Origin: Ustilaginoidea virens
Lineage: Eukaryota > Ascomycota > Sordariomycetes > Hypocreales > Clavicipitaceae
DNA length: 64,000 nucleotides
NCBI RefSeq assembly: GCF_000687475.1
Contig: NC_057317.1
Coordinates: forward strand, 4,278,501 to 4,342,500
Direction: 5' to 3'
The number at the start of each line of letters is the position of its first letter. Within the stretch, counting starts at the first letter, position 1. The translations under genes and the position numbers were made by a program. Shown piece by piece: positions 13,785-25,837 of this stretch. Under the pieces are notes generated by a model. The model had not been told where the DNA came from and did no database searches. It saw only the letters and a list, made by a program, of their open reading frames with translations.

Positions 13785-14130
13785 AGCCCCGCGGGGCGCT
13801 GGGCTGCACCGCCACAGTGGCCCCACTTCAAGGGCCAAGCTTTCTTTCTCCATGTGTGTCTGGTTGCACAAAACACGCTCGACGGGAGGACGGAGTACGG
13901 GGTACGGAGCACAGATAGACAAGTCGCTAAGGGGATGACGCCGACACAAACGGGCCATTCCAAAAAGGGTAAGCAGCGCTCCGTAGTTGCTCCGACCCAT
14001 ACTGAAACTGGCCAGGCCGGGAGGCCAAAATGCATACCCGACGGTGGGGGGGAATCGGGACATGGATGGGACCCATGGGCCATGACAACTAAAGGATTCG
14101 AGGCTGAATAAAGACCTCCTACCTCCTGGC

Positions 14131-14139
14131 ACAAGCACT

Positions 14140-14186
<47 letters not shown>

Positions 14187-14190
14187 AGGT
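14131..14190. repeat. 6-bp tandem repeat (GGCACA)n
   Basis: About nine copies of a hexamer, slightly degenerate at both ends. It generates spurious frames on both strands. Confidence 0.92.
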
Positions 14191-15015
14191 ACAACGCGGG
14201 TGACGGGACTCGCGGAAGTGACATCCTCGGTTTCTTGCTTGGAAGGAACGTTGACATCCCATCCTTCCGCAGCACATCCTGAATCGCAGCTGCCAAAGCT
14301 GCTGCCAAAGCTGCTGCTGACGGTCGACCCGCCGCACCTGCCAAGCTCCCCCACTCACTACCCGAAGCGGTTGGGCCGTTCCACACGCCAGTGCTTGCCC
14401 AAGTTTCTGCCTAGAGCCCCAGGTATAGGCACTTGCCTTTTATGGGTAGTAAGCAGTAAGAGCAAAGTAGCGTGTACTTGCAGAGCCGCACAAGTTTGCG
14501 AGAGCCACCTTCCTCCAACCATCCATCCAATCCAGTTCTTTCCATGTTCAGCTCTCCCACTTCTCTCTACTCCGTACTTCCTCCTCACCACCGCCCAACC
14601 ACGTCCGCGTCTCTGCTTTTGCAAGCAACACACTCGCCCTGTTCGCATTCGCATTGCTTGCCCACCACCCCATTGGCATTGCTTGCTTACCAGACTCCTT
14701 GTCCCTCTCCAGCTGCCCGCATCCAGGGCACCACGTCACACTCGAACCTGCGCCTGCGTCTGCATCTGCGTCTGCTCCTCCATCGGGATTTGCGAGCGAT
14801 TGCCGGAATCGTTGCTCGTTGGCGCAGCCAGGGACATGATCTCATCTCATCCCCTGCCCCTTTGACTTGTTCGACTTGAACACCCCTCCCCCGCGCAGAT
14901 CCACCAGACACATAAAGCCCATTCTCTCTCTGCCTTGGCAATCTATTCATTCAGCCTTTATTCGTTCATTTTCCCTTGCCTGGCTAGTCCATCTTTCCTG
15001 CGCCGCTACGGCATC

Positions 15016-18000
15016 ATGGCTTCGAGCTTCCTGGAGGCACCTGCATCGTTACGACTGCGACAAGTCTCTGAGCCCCGCAACTCTCGGCCTTTGGCCGCGA
15101 ACCCGAACCACCACCAGGCGCTGCTGTCATTTTCAATCAACGACATCGACTTGTCGTGCGTCCACAGCCAGGCCGGTTCTTCGCCTGTCCAACATGTCGG
15201 AACTCCATCTGGCTCGAATGCGACCATGGGCCTGTATCAATCAAGTGATATCAGCGATCTCGACGACGATCCCTTCTTTGGCGCCAACATTGGCAACATC
15301 GACCCCGCGACAGCGTCCTGCCTGGACGGAGCTGCTTGGGACCCCGACGCCTTCTCCGCCAACAATCTTTCAACACCAGACCTCGGAAGTGAAGTTGGGA
15401 ACGGATTTGCTTATCCTCTCACGCCCACACACACAGCACCCATGCATGCCAGCTCCCCTACATGTGACCTCAAGGACCTCGGCCTGGCAGCAACCTCCTC
15501 CACAGAGGTCATTCCAACCTCCGTTTCGCCGCAACAACTACAGAAGCCCTTTTCATCCCACTCCGCTTTTGTCAACTCGTCAGCCATCACCCCAAGTCAC
15601 AGCGGTAGCAACCGTACCAGTGAAGAAGGCCTTGCCCCCGCTTTCGTGGCCCTGCATCCTCAGAGCCCGAGAGTAACGGTGTCGGTCTGGGACAAGGATA
15701 ATGACGCACCCCTCCACACGGTTGAGCGGACCCTGGAAAACAGCCCCAGAACTCTCCGCAGCAGCTACCACTCCGCCGGGGATCTCATCTGTGCGGCCCG
15801 TCATGGGATTCAAGTTTCAGGGCCTCGGAATTGCCTCCATCGCTCGCCGCAGTCATCTGCTGGATCGGGACGAGCTGGATTAGATCCCGCAAGTCGTTGT
15901 TCCGGTCAAGTATCCAGCATTAACCAAATTGCCTCGCAGCGAGAAATGGAGCAACGAAACCAGCAGGTTGGTCGATGGCTGTCACACAACCTCGACCATG
16001 TTGCTATTCCCCTGGAAAAGTCGGCGCAAGAGATACTGGCAATTGACAGCCCTAGAGACGATGACAACGACATTCCTCTTGGAGATCAAACGGAAAATCG
16101 CTACGTCCCGGGACACACATATTTCGAGGGCGCTGGAGGCGAAATTACTCTTGTGGATCGGCAAATCATCGCCTCCAATAGAAACTGGGCCGACGCTCCG
16201 ATGATTCACGGCATCCAGCCGGCCGAGTCCGGTAGGTTTCAACCAGAGTCTTCCCAGGCAGCTATTGCAAGATTCGAGATGTTGTGCCGCGACAACGATT
16301 CAATACTTTCAAGGTCTGCAACCTGGGGCACACGCCGTCGCAGTTTTCCGAGCGTTCTTGACGCTGAAGGCGTGACGAGCGGGAATTTTTTGAAAAAGCT
16401 ATCCATTAGCCGCGGCAACGGAGAAAAGCCAAGTAGATCTAGCAGCTTTTTCAAGGACCTTCGAGGCCTCGTCACGCGGACTGGCGGAAATCAGCTGCGG
16501 AAAAGATCGCGCAGCCGCTCTCGAGGCCTCTCGATTGGCGGCCAAGATGAAAACACAACTTGCCTGGAAGAGCCCATCAACCCGGCCAAGCGCGACAGCG
16601 GTCCGCATCTATCACCTCCCTTGGAGCCAGCGGTTGCTGGGAAGAAGCCCACCCCGAGCATAAACACCACACTCGTCTCGATGGGCCAAAATTTTGCATC
16701 CATGCTGACTAGCCACTCACGCAGTGGCTCTGTTAGCGGTACGTCTCCGATAGCCTCTCCAAGAGCGTCACTCGGCGGCCTCGGCGTGAGGAATTCCTTG
16801 CGGAGACCTCGCAGCAAATCCGAGATTCCCAAACCGACAGCTGGTAGGCCTACAATGGAAAGCACGTCGAGCCTTGTGGACATGTGGCGCAAGTCTGGCG
16901 GCCCTCCAGTTGCCCCTGTGAGCAGAGTGAGCCATGCTCCTGCAGCGGGTGACGATGAGGACGAGGATGAGGATGACGAGCTCTACGAGGACAACGACAT
17001 GACAGCCAACTGCGGCATGATCGACGACATAACACCGGACTTGGCGGGATTCCGACAACATGTGCTGGCGCTGAATCCGGGGATGGAAACTGCCAACGGA
17101 TACCTGGTCGACCGAATCGCACATCAACAAATCGCGAGGTACAAACACCTGCTGAAGGCCAGAGCGGAGCACCTTGGCCTGGGCTCATTGTGCATGGCGC
17201 TCGGCGGATCGGCAAACATGCTCGACCTCAATGGAGATGCCAAGGGCTTTGACCCTCTCTCGGCCGGGATGGATGATGTCGGAGATCTACACGCAGAAGT
17301 GGCGATAAGTCAGGAGAATTTTCCTCAAGATATTCCCATGCCACCCACCCAAAGTCTGCCAGCAGTGTTTGAGTGCCACCTTTGCTTTCAGAAGAAGAAG
17401 GTACGGAAGCCGTCTCAGTGGACAAAACATGTACACGAAGACGTGCAACCATTTACCTGCACCTGGGACAAGTGTCGAGATCCGAAAATATTCAAGAGGA
17501 AAGCTGACTGGGTTCGACATGAAAATGAAGGCCACCGGCATCTGGAATGGTGGACGTGTGACGTAGACGACTGTCGCCATACATGCTACCGCAAAGACAA
17601 CTTCCTGCAGCATTTGGTGCGTGAGCACAAGTTTTTGGAGCCGGCGGTGAAGACGAAGGCAGCCATGAAACGTGCTGGGGGCATGGATCCTACGTGGCAA
17701 AAGGTTGAAAAATGCCATGTCGAAACCGCCGATCGGCCTCAAGACGAGCCTTGCCGCTTCTGTGGCGAGACTTTCCCGACATGGAAAAAGCTTACGGTGC
17801 ACCTGGCGAAGCACATGGAGCAAATCTCGCTCCCTGTCTTGCGCCTGGTAGCCGCCAGAGCTAAGGAGCTGGCTGCCGACACCAACATCAGTCCCGTTCA
17901 GGACCCTGCAGCGCGGCAAAACAATCCGCTGCCTTTGCAATCGTCCGCCACTACAGCTGCAGCCCAGCTACTCGGTGGGCACCTCACCCAGCAGCAGCAG

Positions 18001-18525
18001 CAACGACATGACTACAACCAACAGGATTTGGGCCTTCACTCACCCAGCCAACTCATGTATCCTGCCATGCCACTAGGCCAGTTCCAGCAACCGCACTTTT
18101 ACCAGCAGCAGTTTGAGAGCCTCGGACAAGGCATGCAATATTCGGACGTAAGCATTGGGCAACTGAACCAGGGACACGACGCAAATCAGCGGCTGCATGG
18201 AGTGTCCTCAAACGAAGAAGGCACCTACTCACCGTCGGGCCACGGTTTAGTGAACGTGCCGGAGAGTGATGTTGAGCCATTCCCGCAACTGACACTGAGC
18301 GCACCCGGATTGCCCGACGTTGGCGCCATGCCAATACGTGGCCAGCTTGGGGTTCAAGCTGGATATGGCACGATGCTGGACCCATCGAGCGTTGATGGTA
18401 GTCCTTTTAGTGAACACGAGTCTCTTTCTACGTATTCCCGGTCACCGCGTCAAGACACGTCAAGCAACAGCTCAGGCTGGCAGCAGCAGCAACATCTATG
18501 GAACGAAAGACATTTATACATGTAG
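15016..18525 (+). CDS. C2H2 zinc-finger protein, 1169 aa, intronless
   Basis: Large fungal C2H2-type regulator encoded by one uninterrupted frame. The N-terminal two thirds is Ser/Thr/Pro-rich and probably disordered. An acidic run (GDDEDEDEDDELYEDND) lies near residues 645-662. The finger block begins near residue 787 (CHLCFQKKKVRK) and continues through CTWDKCRDP, a tryptophan-containing third unit (WWTCDVDDCRHTC ending HLVREH) and a separated fourth finger near 913 (CRFCGETF ... HLAKH). A Gln-rich tail follows. This arrangement is common in uncharacterised ascomycete C2H2 proteins; DNA binding is inferred from the fingers. The frame is open 27 codons further upstream to an ATG at 14935, but 15016 has the better context (GGCATCATGG) and the extra residues look like translated leader. 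Confidence 0.88.
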   Translation: MASSFLEAPASLRLRQVSEPRNSRPLAANPNHHQALLSFSINDIDLSCVHSQAGSSPVQHVGTPSGSNATMGLYQSSDISDLDDDPFFGANIGNIDPATASCLDGAAWDPDAFSANNLSTPDLGSEVGNGFAYPLTPTHTAPMHASSPTCDLKDLGLAATSSTEVIPTSVSPQQLQKPFSSHSAFVNSSAITPSHSGSNRTSEEGLAPAFVALHPQSPRVTVSVWDKDNDAPLHTVERTLENSPRTLRSSYHSAGDLICAARHGIQVSGPRNCLHRSPQSSAGSGRAGLDPASRCSGQVSSINQIASQREMEQRNQQVGRWLSHNLDHVAIPLEKSAQEILAIDSPRDDDNDIPLGDQTENRYVPGHTYFEGAGGEITLVDRQIIASNRNWADAPMIHGIQPAESGRFQPESSQAAIARFEMLCRDNDSILSRSATWGTRRRSFPSVLDAEGVTSGNFLKKLSISRGNGEKPSRSSSFFKDLRGLVTRTGGNQLRKRSRSRSRGLSIGGQDENTTCLEEPINPAKRDSGPHLSPPLEPAVAGKKPTPSINTTLVSMGQNFASMLTSHSRSGSVSGTSPIASPRASLGGLGVRNSLRRPRSKSEIPKPTAGRPTMESTSSLVDMWRKSGGPPVAPVSRVSHAPAAGDDEDEDEDDELYEDNDMTANCGMIDDITPDLAGFRQHVLALNPGMETANGYLVDRIAHQQIARYKHLLKARAEHLGLGSLCMALGGSANMLDLNGDAKGFDPLSAGMDDVGDLHAEVAISQENFPQDIPMPPTQSLPAVFECHLCFQKKKVRKPSQWTKHVHEDVQPFTCTWDKCRDPKIFKRKADWVRHENEGHRHLEWWTCDVDDCRHTCYRKDNFLQHLVREHKFLEPAVKTKAAMKRAGGMDPTWQKVEKCHVETADRPQDEPCRFCGETFPTWKKLTVHLAKHMEQISLPVLRLVAARAKELAADTNISPVQDPAARQNNPLPLQSSATTAAAQLLGGHLTQQQQQRHDYNQQDLGLHSPSQLMYPAMPLGQFQQPHFYQQQFESLGQGMQYSDVSIGQLNQGHDANQRLHGVSSNEEGTYSPSGHGLVNVPESDVEPFPQLTLSAPGLPDVGAMPIRGQLGVQAGYGTMLDPSSVDGSPFSEHESLSTYSRSPRQDTSSNSSGWQQQQHLWNERHLYM

Positions 18526-18682
18526 CAGGCGAATTAGGTGCTGAGATGAGACATTGGAAGGGTGGGGGGTTGTCTTTGTTTTGTCGACAAGTCTCCAATA
18601 ACCCGAGTCAGTGAGCTCGGCGACGTGCAAGTGCGAAACTTCAGAATGCGGCTCTTGCGATGACTGCCGGAAAAGGAAAAGG

Positions 18683-18716
<34 letters not shown>
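18683..18716. repeat. poly(A) tract, about 34 nt
   Basis: Homopolymer A run about 160 bp past the stop of the C2H2 gene, in its 3' region. Confidence 0.95.
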
Positions 18717-18717
<1 letters not shown>

Positions 18718-20345
18718 GGCCTTGGCCGTGTGCTGGTTGTTGATCAGCCTTGGAAAACGATGATGGCTTCTGCATGACGGATACCCAGGGAAAGGCTTTT
18801 CTTTCTTGGACATGGTCAGATGTAGGAGGATGGTTTTGCCTGCATTTCAATTTTTGCGGCGTACTATGTGGCGCAGAAGGAGTTGTTTGTTTATCTGGTG
18901 ATTTACTTTGCGGGCCACCACAGCTACATACATGTGCATACATAGATAGAGAGCTTCATTTCTTATTTGGACGAATGACATGACGAGAAACTTGGGCCAA
19001 ACATACATACAAAAAGGTCGCCCACGTCAAAGCTACAATGACAAGGGCCGCCGATATGATGCTGCTTGCTGACTGCCTTGACGGTCGCTGTGCAGACGAG
19101 ACTAGGAAGGGGCTTGTAGAAGATGTCTGGTAATGTTTTGGGAGGCGGCCCGGGCACCGTCGTGTCGAGGCAGCTCGCTTTGCTCCAGCCACCAGCGTGA
19201 ATATTTCAAGTTGGGAAGTATGAGAACAAAGATATAGTAGAGACGCGGGAATTTTGCTCGACAGACATGTGGAAACACGAGGCCGCCGTGCTGATGTATA
19301 GCGAACGGCGTGATGGTCAGGCTACGCAGGGGCCGCCAGCGTTAAATTTCAAAAGGCGGTTGGGGGCTCTTTTGCTTGCTGGGAGCCCCGTACAGGTGAG
19401 ATGTCATGTTGCATCAGACGAACGGCCGGGGCTTCTGCAGGGGCTCGCCGTTGGAGCGTACTGGGAAAAGGGGGGCGGTGAAGAGGGCGGCGAGGACGAG
19501 ATGTACTCGGTACGGAGTACTACTCCCGGAGTACGGCGTCCCGAAGTCCAGGGCTGGTCTTGGGACAAGGGAGGGGCCTTGATGATGAACAGAGAAAGCT
19601 GCGTGAAAGGGGACATGGAGCTTTTCTCAATTCTCGTCTTTCTCGCAGCAGGGTTGTTGGGGGCTGGTGGGGGTGAAGGAAGCGGTTTCCAAAGTCGAAA
19701 TTCAGAGAGCAATGGCTGAGACGGGCTGGCAGTGCGGAGGTTGGATTCCTTTGTTTGGATGATGCGACGAGGGCGCATGAACACTCGGGTCACACTGCTC
19801 AAGAGGCCACGATACCGAGGACTCGGAAGTAAGTATCCGTACTCTTGTCTTTTCAGGGACCGACCTGCTGCCACAAAAGCCTCTGCGAGCCGGATCCAGT
19901 CCCTCCGCCAGCATCGCATGTTTGGTCAAGAACGAATCGAAGGCCGGCGGGTAATAATTGCCCAGGAGGCAAGGACTTCTCCGTGAGTCTGTATCCGAAC
20001 CCTAACCAAAGCTCCGTGCTGCAGGCCCAACAAGCACAATCTGCGAGCCAAATGATCCCCAAGTTTCAGACCGTCGCACCAGCCGCACCAGCGAGAGCCG
20101 GCATCCAATGGGGCTTGAGGTAGACGCCCAACGGGTCAAGTAGGTGCGCAAGGAGGACATGTCTATGCAGCTTCATGATGGCGCGGGTTGATTGGTTCGC
20201 GCCTGGATCCCCAACGCAGTTGCTCTGCTCTGGCCCTTGTTTGGAGCGTGGCGGCTGATGGACCGTGGGCCCTGTAACGATCCGTGGGCAAAGATGAAGT
20301 GAAATTGTGAGAGGAGAAGAAAATACAAACCAGAAAAGGAAATAC

Positions 20346-20456
20346 CAAAAAAAAAAAAAAATATAACGAAAAAAAATAAAAAAGAAATAAAAAAGAAAGG
20401 AAGAAAAAGAAGAAGAAAGAAAAAGAAAAAAAAAAAAAAGAAAAAAAAGAAAAGAG
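20346..20456. repeat. A/G-rich low-complexity block
   Basis: Over 100 bp almost entirely A with scattered G. It gives a spurious Phe/Leu/Ser-rich frame on the minus strand that resembles a membrane protein but is only low complexity. Confidence 0.9.
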
Positions 20457-21308
20457 GGAGCACCGGTTCTCCGTAGCAGGTGCGACCGACCTACAGCACA
20501 CAAGCTACTCCGTACATTAATTCTGAGACAAATTTTGGGCAAGAGGCAAGGGAGACGTGCTTTCCCGCTGCACCTTGTTTCACCCAGGAACAGGTTCGGG
20601 GAGAAGCCATTTTACTTTAAAAAGACGTATATCGTACTCCGCAGAAAAAGAAAAAAAAAACCATAACCAGGAGATAAGAAAGACGAATGCGCACCACGCA
20701 CAAAATACTGCCCTTTGGCTCGGAAAGGAGAAAGGGAAGAAATAAGCAGGGAGAGCGAAGAAGGGCCAGGCACAACCAACCATTTGACGAACCCCTTTGG
20801 TGAAGCAGCCGCCCCGGCCAGTGCGGGCTCTGGTGGGTTCGGTGGGTTCGGTGGGTTCGGTGGAGTCGGGTGGAGTCGGGTGGGCTCTCTTGTGGGGCCC
20901 GTGATCCCGGCCCGCCAAGGTCCAGGGGATGCGACGGCGAATCAAAGCCGACCTGCATCGGCTTTCATTGCAATTCATTCATATTCATTGTTCGTCATTA
21001 ACCTCGACCCTGGTGCTGAACCGTCCTGGCTCAAGGTATCAGGTACGCCTTCGTGCACACGGCATTGTGGGCTTATCAATAGTACAGAGTACGGAACCAA
21101 GTATGGTGTCTTGTGCCTCGCCTTGCCGGCAACTTGGGAAGCTGCGTGTGCCAGGAGCAGGAGGCAGGAGGTTTCAAGGTGCCTTCCCTTTTCCACAGAG
21201 CCCAGGCCAGCCAGCAGCCAGCATCTCCCAGGGCCCCCCCTCCTCTTCACCGTATTCACGACGCTCCTTGCACCCGTCATACGAATGTCTTGAACCTTGG
21301 AGCCTGAT

Positions 21309-21350
<42 letters not shown>

Positions 21351-21358
21351 CGTGTGCG
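21309..21358. repeat. (CT)n-(GT)n compound microsatellite
   Basis: CT dinucleotides switch directly to GT dinucleotides upstream of the TRP/Flc gene leader. Confidence 0.93.
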
Positions 21359-22185
21359 TCTTTCTCTTTCTTTTCCCCCTTTCCCGCAGTTCTCCATGTC
21401 TTCTCGCTTGTGACATAACATCTTGCTTGCTGAATTGCATTGCATGGCCTTGACTGGGAGATACTTCTCCTAGGAGGGCAGCCCGCAGTTACGACATCTC
21501 CATCCGCGACACTCCTGCTTTTGCTTCCCCGTCTCCTCGAACCGGCTGCATGCGTTTCAGAATTCGCCCCCTGTTTGGGTTGCCGCCGCTACAAAGACTG
21601 CATGCGTTAACCGCTCGCACTAAGCACGATCCGATCCCATCACCATACATACACGGTCAACCCTCTTATGCAATTTGGCAAGCACTCGAGAAGCAGTGAA
21701 CACAAAGGCAGCGGCACTATACTGTGCGGTGCTTTCACTGCTTTGCGTTTGCCGTTCCGTTTTCTTGATTGTCACTATCATTATTACTTTTTTGCTTTCG
21801 ATTTTTCTTCATTGCTAGGTTGATCCTTAGCTTCGCTGGTTCTCGAAATCATCGCTGGTCGTACTCTCCTTCTTTTCGATCAACTTTCTCGAGCATACTT
21901 TTCGAAGTCCGTATACCTTTTTTCTGCCTGAACCGTCTTTTCGATCCGGGCCCCTGTCCACTCTCCCTTACGCACCCTTTGCGCCAAGAGCATCTTTTCG
22001 GTGGGCATCGTTTCGAAACATCGCTTGACTTGCACTATTTCGAGTCTCGTCTGGACCGCGCGCTATATCTCAATCGTTCAAGTGATGCCCCTCGGTACCT
22101 ACAGTCGCGGACGTATAAAGTCTTGAAAAAGGTCGACTTCTGCCTTGCGCACTACACAAAGTCTTAGCAAGTGGCGGGGGTTAAC

Positions 22186-24489
22186 ATGGCTCGCTCTGAT
22201 GCGGGTTATAACAGCTGGGGACTCGGGGCTGTGGTGCTCCTCGGTTTGCTGACTACCACAGCACTGGGAGGCCAGATTCTCAAAACGAACGGTTTCAGCG
22301 ACTGTGGCTCTGATCCCAGCATCAATGTTGACAAGATCAACATTAGTTACAACAACGAGGACAAGACTGTGACTTTTGATGTGGCCGGATCCAGCACCCA
22401 CGAGCAGTATGTAAGCGCCGTCCTTCATGTCACCGCGTACGGCAACACCGTCTACTCCAACTCCTTCAATCCTTGCGACAAGGCCACGCTCATTGACCGA
22501 TTATGCCCTGTTCCAGCTGGCAACTTTGCTGCTCGTGGCAGCCAAGAGATCCCGGCCCAGTTTGCCAACATGGTTCCTGCAATCGCCTTTCAAGTACCCG
22601 ACATTTCCGCACATGCCACCTTGCAACTCTTGAGTCTGAATGGAGGGACGCGGGTAGCCTGTGTTCAGTGCGACATATCCAACGGCAAGACCACCAATGT
22701 TGCCGCCGTTTCGTATATTGCCGCTGGCATTGCTGGCACTGCCTTGATCGTGGCGGGTGTTTCCGCTGCCGGTGCTGGCTTGTCTGGCGGAGGCTCGGCC
22801 GTCGCCGCAGGCACCATGAGCCCAAGCTTTGGCGAAACCGTCGGATGGTTCCAAGGCATGGCCATGAACAGCATGCTTTCCGTCAACTATCCCCCCATCT
22901 ACCGAAACTTTGCCCAGAACTTTGCCTTCTCCGCCGGCATCATTCCATGGTCCGGGATGCAGTCAACCATTGACCACTTCCGAGCAAAGACGGGGGGCAA
23001 CTTGACTCAGGACAACTTCCGCTACCTCCAGAACGCCACTCTCATCTTCCCAGACGGTACTTCCAGGAGCCCCAATCAAGGCCTCTTCAACTTCAAGCGA
23101 GCCGTCGACGGCTTTGTGGAACTGGCCTCGCGCGAGATTCAAACATCTGTCAACTCGACCGGATCCGGCGCAGCAGGGGGTGGCAACGATTTCCAACACC
23201 GAGTCCGGGGGATTCAAGCCTTTGCGGAACAGCTTCTTGTTCCAAAGTCAAACATCTTCATGACGGCGCTTCTCATCGTGGCCATCATCATCGCGAGCAT
23301 AGTTGTTGGCATTCTTCTCGTCAAGATGATACTGGAGGCTTGGTCGGTGTTTGGCAGTTTCCCGGAAAGTCTCAAGGGCTTTCGGGAGCACTACTGGGGA
23401 TCCATTGCTCGAACCATTACGTCTCTCATTCTGCTTCTCTACGGCATCTGGGTGTTGTACTGCGTGTTTCAGTTCACAAACGGCGACTCTGCGGTTGCCA
23501 AGATTCTTGCAGGCGTGACGCTGGCCATCTTCACCGGCATCCTCGCCTTTTTCTCCTGGAAAATCTGGTCCGTGGTGCGCAAGCTGAAGCAACAGGACGG
23601 CGACGCCAGCGCCATGTTTGAGGACAAGTCAATCTGGGTCAAATACTCCCTGTTCTACGAATCGTACAAGAAGCAGTACTGGTGGCTTTTCATACCCGTT
23701 ATTCTTTACATGCTGGCCAAGGGCGTGGCCATTGCGGCCGGCGATGGCCATGGCATGGCCCAAACCATAGCTCAAATGGTTATCGAGGGACTAATGCTTT
23801 GCTTGCTGCTGTGGAGCCGCCCCTTTGAGCGCCGCTCTAGCAACATCATGAACATTGTGATCCAGGTGGTGCGCTTCCTGTCGATTGGCCTGATCCTGGT
23901 CTTTGTTGAAGAGTTTGGCATCAAGCAGACGACACAAACAGTGGCAGGGGTGGTGCTCATAGCCGTCCAAGGTGCTCTGACGGCTGTGCTCGCAATCCTC
24001 ATTGCATGGAATGCCATCAACGTTTGTTGCAAGATGAATCCGCATCGAAAGAGAAGAAAGGAGGCTGGTAAGTGGCGGGTGTTTTTTATGTTCCTCTTTT
24101 TTTTTTTTTTTCTTTATCAACACGATCGACTGACATGATATGATGACTTAGAAAAACTCAAGCGTGAGATGGACAACCTTACTCCCTTGGATGCGCGCAA
24201 CTCGTTGCTTCTCGGCAGGCATCCTGTGACAGAGAAGTTCATGCTCAGTACATCTGGCGATGTGAAGGACAGGGGATTTGTCCACACAGAATCTAGAGAA
24301 CGCTCCTATCACACAGGAGTCGGGTCGCGACCGGCTGTTGGTCCTTCTGGGGCACCAGCTTACCGACCCTTGACATTGACCCTTGACACCGACTCTCACA
24401 GCCTTCTAGGTGGAGCTGCGCCGATCAGCGTATCTGACCGACAAGAGCGATCCTACGACTACAACAAAAGTTACAGGGCAGCGGCCTGA
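22186..24489 (+). CDS. TRP/Flc-family membrane protein (ML-like plus TRP domains), 739 aa
   Basis: Two exons, 22186-24067 and 24152-24489, joined across an intron with GTAAGT, a CTGAC branch site and a TAG acceptor. Residues 1-29 form a signal peptide ending near ALGG. The luminal or extracellular segment after it (QILKTNGFSDCG, later CDKATLIDRLC and CVQCDIS) matches the ML-like lipid-binding domain of fungal TRP-like proteins. Hydrophobic segments follow near 180-210, then a multi-helix block from about residue 360 (TALLIVAIIIASIVVGILLV) to about 615. The C-terminal 110 residues are hydrophilic and probably cytosolic. Relatives include yeast Flc1-3 and fission yeast Pkd2, linked to calcium and flavin/ER or cell-wall homeostasis. 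Which subgroup this belongs to is not settled by eye. The ATG at 22186 gives the signal peptide directly. Confidence 0.9.
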
Positions 24490-25837
24490 TGCGCCGCCTC
24501 CACTATAATTGCGCATGGGGAGATGACCAATGTTGCTCTCTGTGATTGCCGCGACATCGTCTGGAGAATCGGGCATGTCGTGGCTCCTCGACAACAATTC
24601 GACCCGATGCTCAACAAGCTCTCGCACGCGGCACGGCAGCGTGGCTGATGAATTCCTTTGACGCGACGTGCCCCTGTGGCTTCCTGCCCAGCATGCTGCG
24701 CGCTGCAATCCGATTTTCATACTGTTCTTTTTCCTTGGTCTCTTGGAGCGTTGCATCTGCCGCCTGCAGGCAGCCACCCAGGCAGCCACCCACCACATCC
24801 GATCCTTGACTTATTCTCACGTTTCTTACCTACTCTTACATTACTAGTTGCTGCCGGTTTTGTGCCAGTTTTTATCGGAATCCATCGTTCAAGGCACATT
24901 GAAAGAGACACCCACGTCAGCATTGAAGCGTACGTACATATATACACACACATATATATATAAACTATGCATTTACGGGAGCTTTTTTTGGTGGATCTTG
25001 TTTAGACACGACTAGAATCTTTCTTTAGTTACAATCTTCGACTGCTTTACTTTTTTTTTTTTTTTTTTTAATTTTTTCCTCGTGTAATGTAAAGACGAAT
25101 TCGAAACCTGGTTTTGCGGCCCAGCCCCAAGGCGAGATTTGGCCTCGGCGAGTCGTGTCGAGTCGTGTCCATGTACACCTGTATGTATGCATGCCATGGA
25201 GAGCCGCCTCCCATGCCGACGGTTGACATGTTGTTGGCGCCTCTGGTCGTCACAGAAAACCCTTCCTCACTAGAATTCCTCACACTACGTTGGTGGATTC
25301 CAGCATGTGCAGCAGAGCCATGAGCAACCAGGCCATCTTGCGTCTTGAGCACCCCCGTGCAGACGACGCGTTTTCGTCCGTCGGACACCCTACTGACGAG
25401 CACGACGAGGGGCCCTGTTGTCAAGCCCGTGGCCAAGGCGGGAATCGCCTGGACAGCGCAGCGCCCTCCGGATGGGCGATGGGTGCGATGGAGCTGTTTG
25501 TAAATCTGGACATGAGGCTTGTAGCCTGTGCTATTCTGCGGGTAGTGCTTCGTCTGTTTTGACGTAATTGGTCAATAGAAGGGTTTTGTTGGCTTCAACC
25601 ATGGTCGATATGAAGCCTGCACCTTGGCACCTTTACGGGGATACATACACAGGGGGCACAGGCACAGGCACAGGCACATACAGACACGTACATACAGACA
25701 CGCAGCGAACTGCAGTCGCAGTCGGTCTACTGCGGGCGTTTCAAGCTTAAAATTGTACTTGTAGCTAGGACGTAGGACGTGGATGCGTGTCCCTGGTTTT
25801 CGCAAACGAGAATCCCCCCCCCCCCCCAACAACAAGT
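24490..25837. other. convergent intergenic region
   Basis: 3' flanks of the TRP/Flc and VPS9 genes. It contains a poly(T) near 25,050, a TATATA/ACACAC patch near 24,940, a GGCACA repeat near 25,660 and a C run near 25,815. No gene is seen. Confidence 0.65.

Larger units (their letters stand above)
12293..15015. other. intergenic, microsatellite-rich; 5' region of the C2H2 gene
   Basis: No supported gene. Long frames on both strands between 13.4 and 14.9 kb are created by simple repeats and have no domain. The stretch just before 15016 is pyrimidine-rich and looks like promoter and leader of the downstream zinc-finger gene. Confidence 0.6.
18526..22185. other. long intergenic region upstream of the TRP/Flc gene
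   Basis: No gene supported over about 3.7 kb. It holds a poly(A) tract, an A-rich purine block near 20.4 kb, several TACTCCGTAC-type palindromes, a CT/GT dinucleotide array and a pyrimidine-rich segment just before 22186 that is likely leader or promoter of the downstream gene. Confidence 0.6.

Noticed and set aside
13379..14386. 335-codon minus-strand frame and overlapping 203-codon frame
   Set aside because: Built across GGCACA and ACTCGCCAG repeats, open on several frames at once, and without any domain.
14935..15015. 81-nt N-terminal extension of the C2H2 protein
   Set aside because: The later ATG has better context, and the extension looks like translated pyrimidine-rich leader with a false signal-peptide appearance.
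20066..20542. Phe/Leu/Ser-rich apparent membrane protein on the minus strand
   Set aside because: Arises wholly from an A/G-rich low-complexity block.
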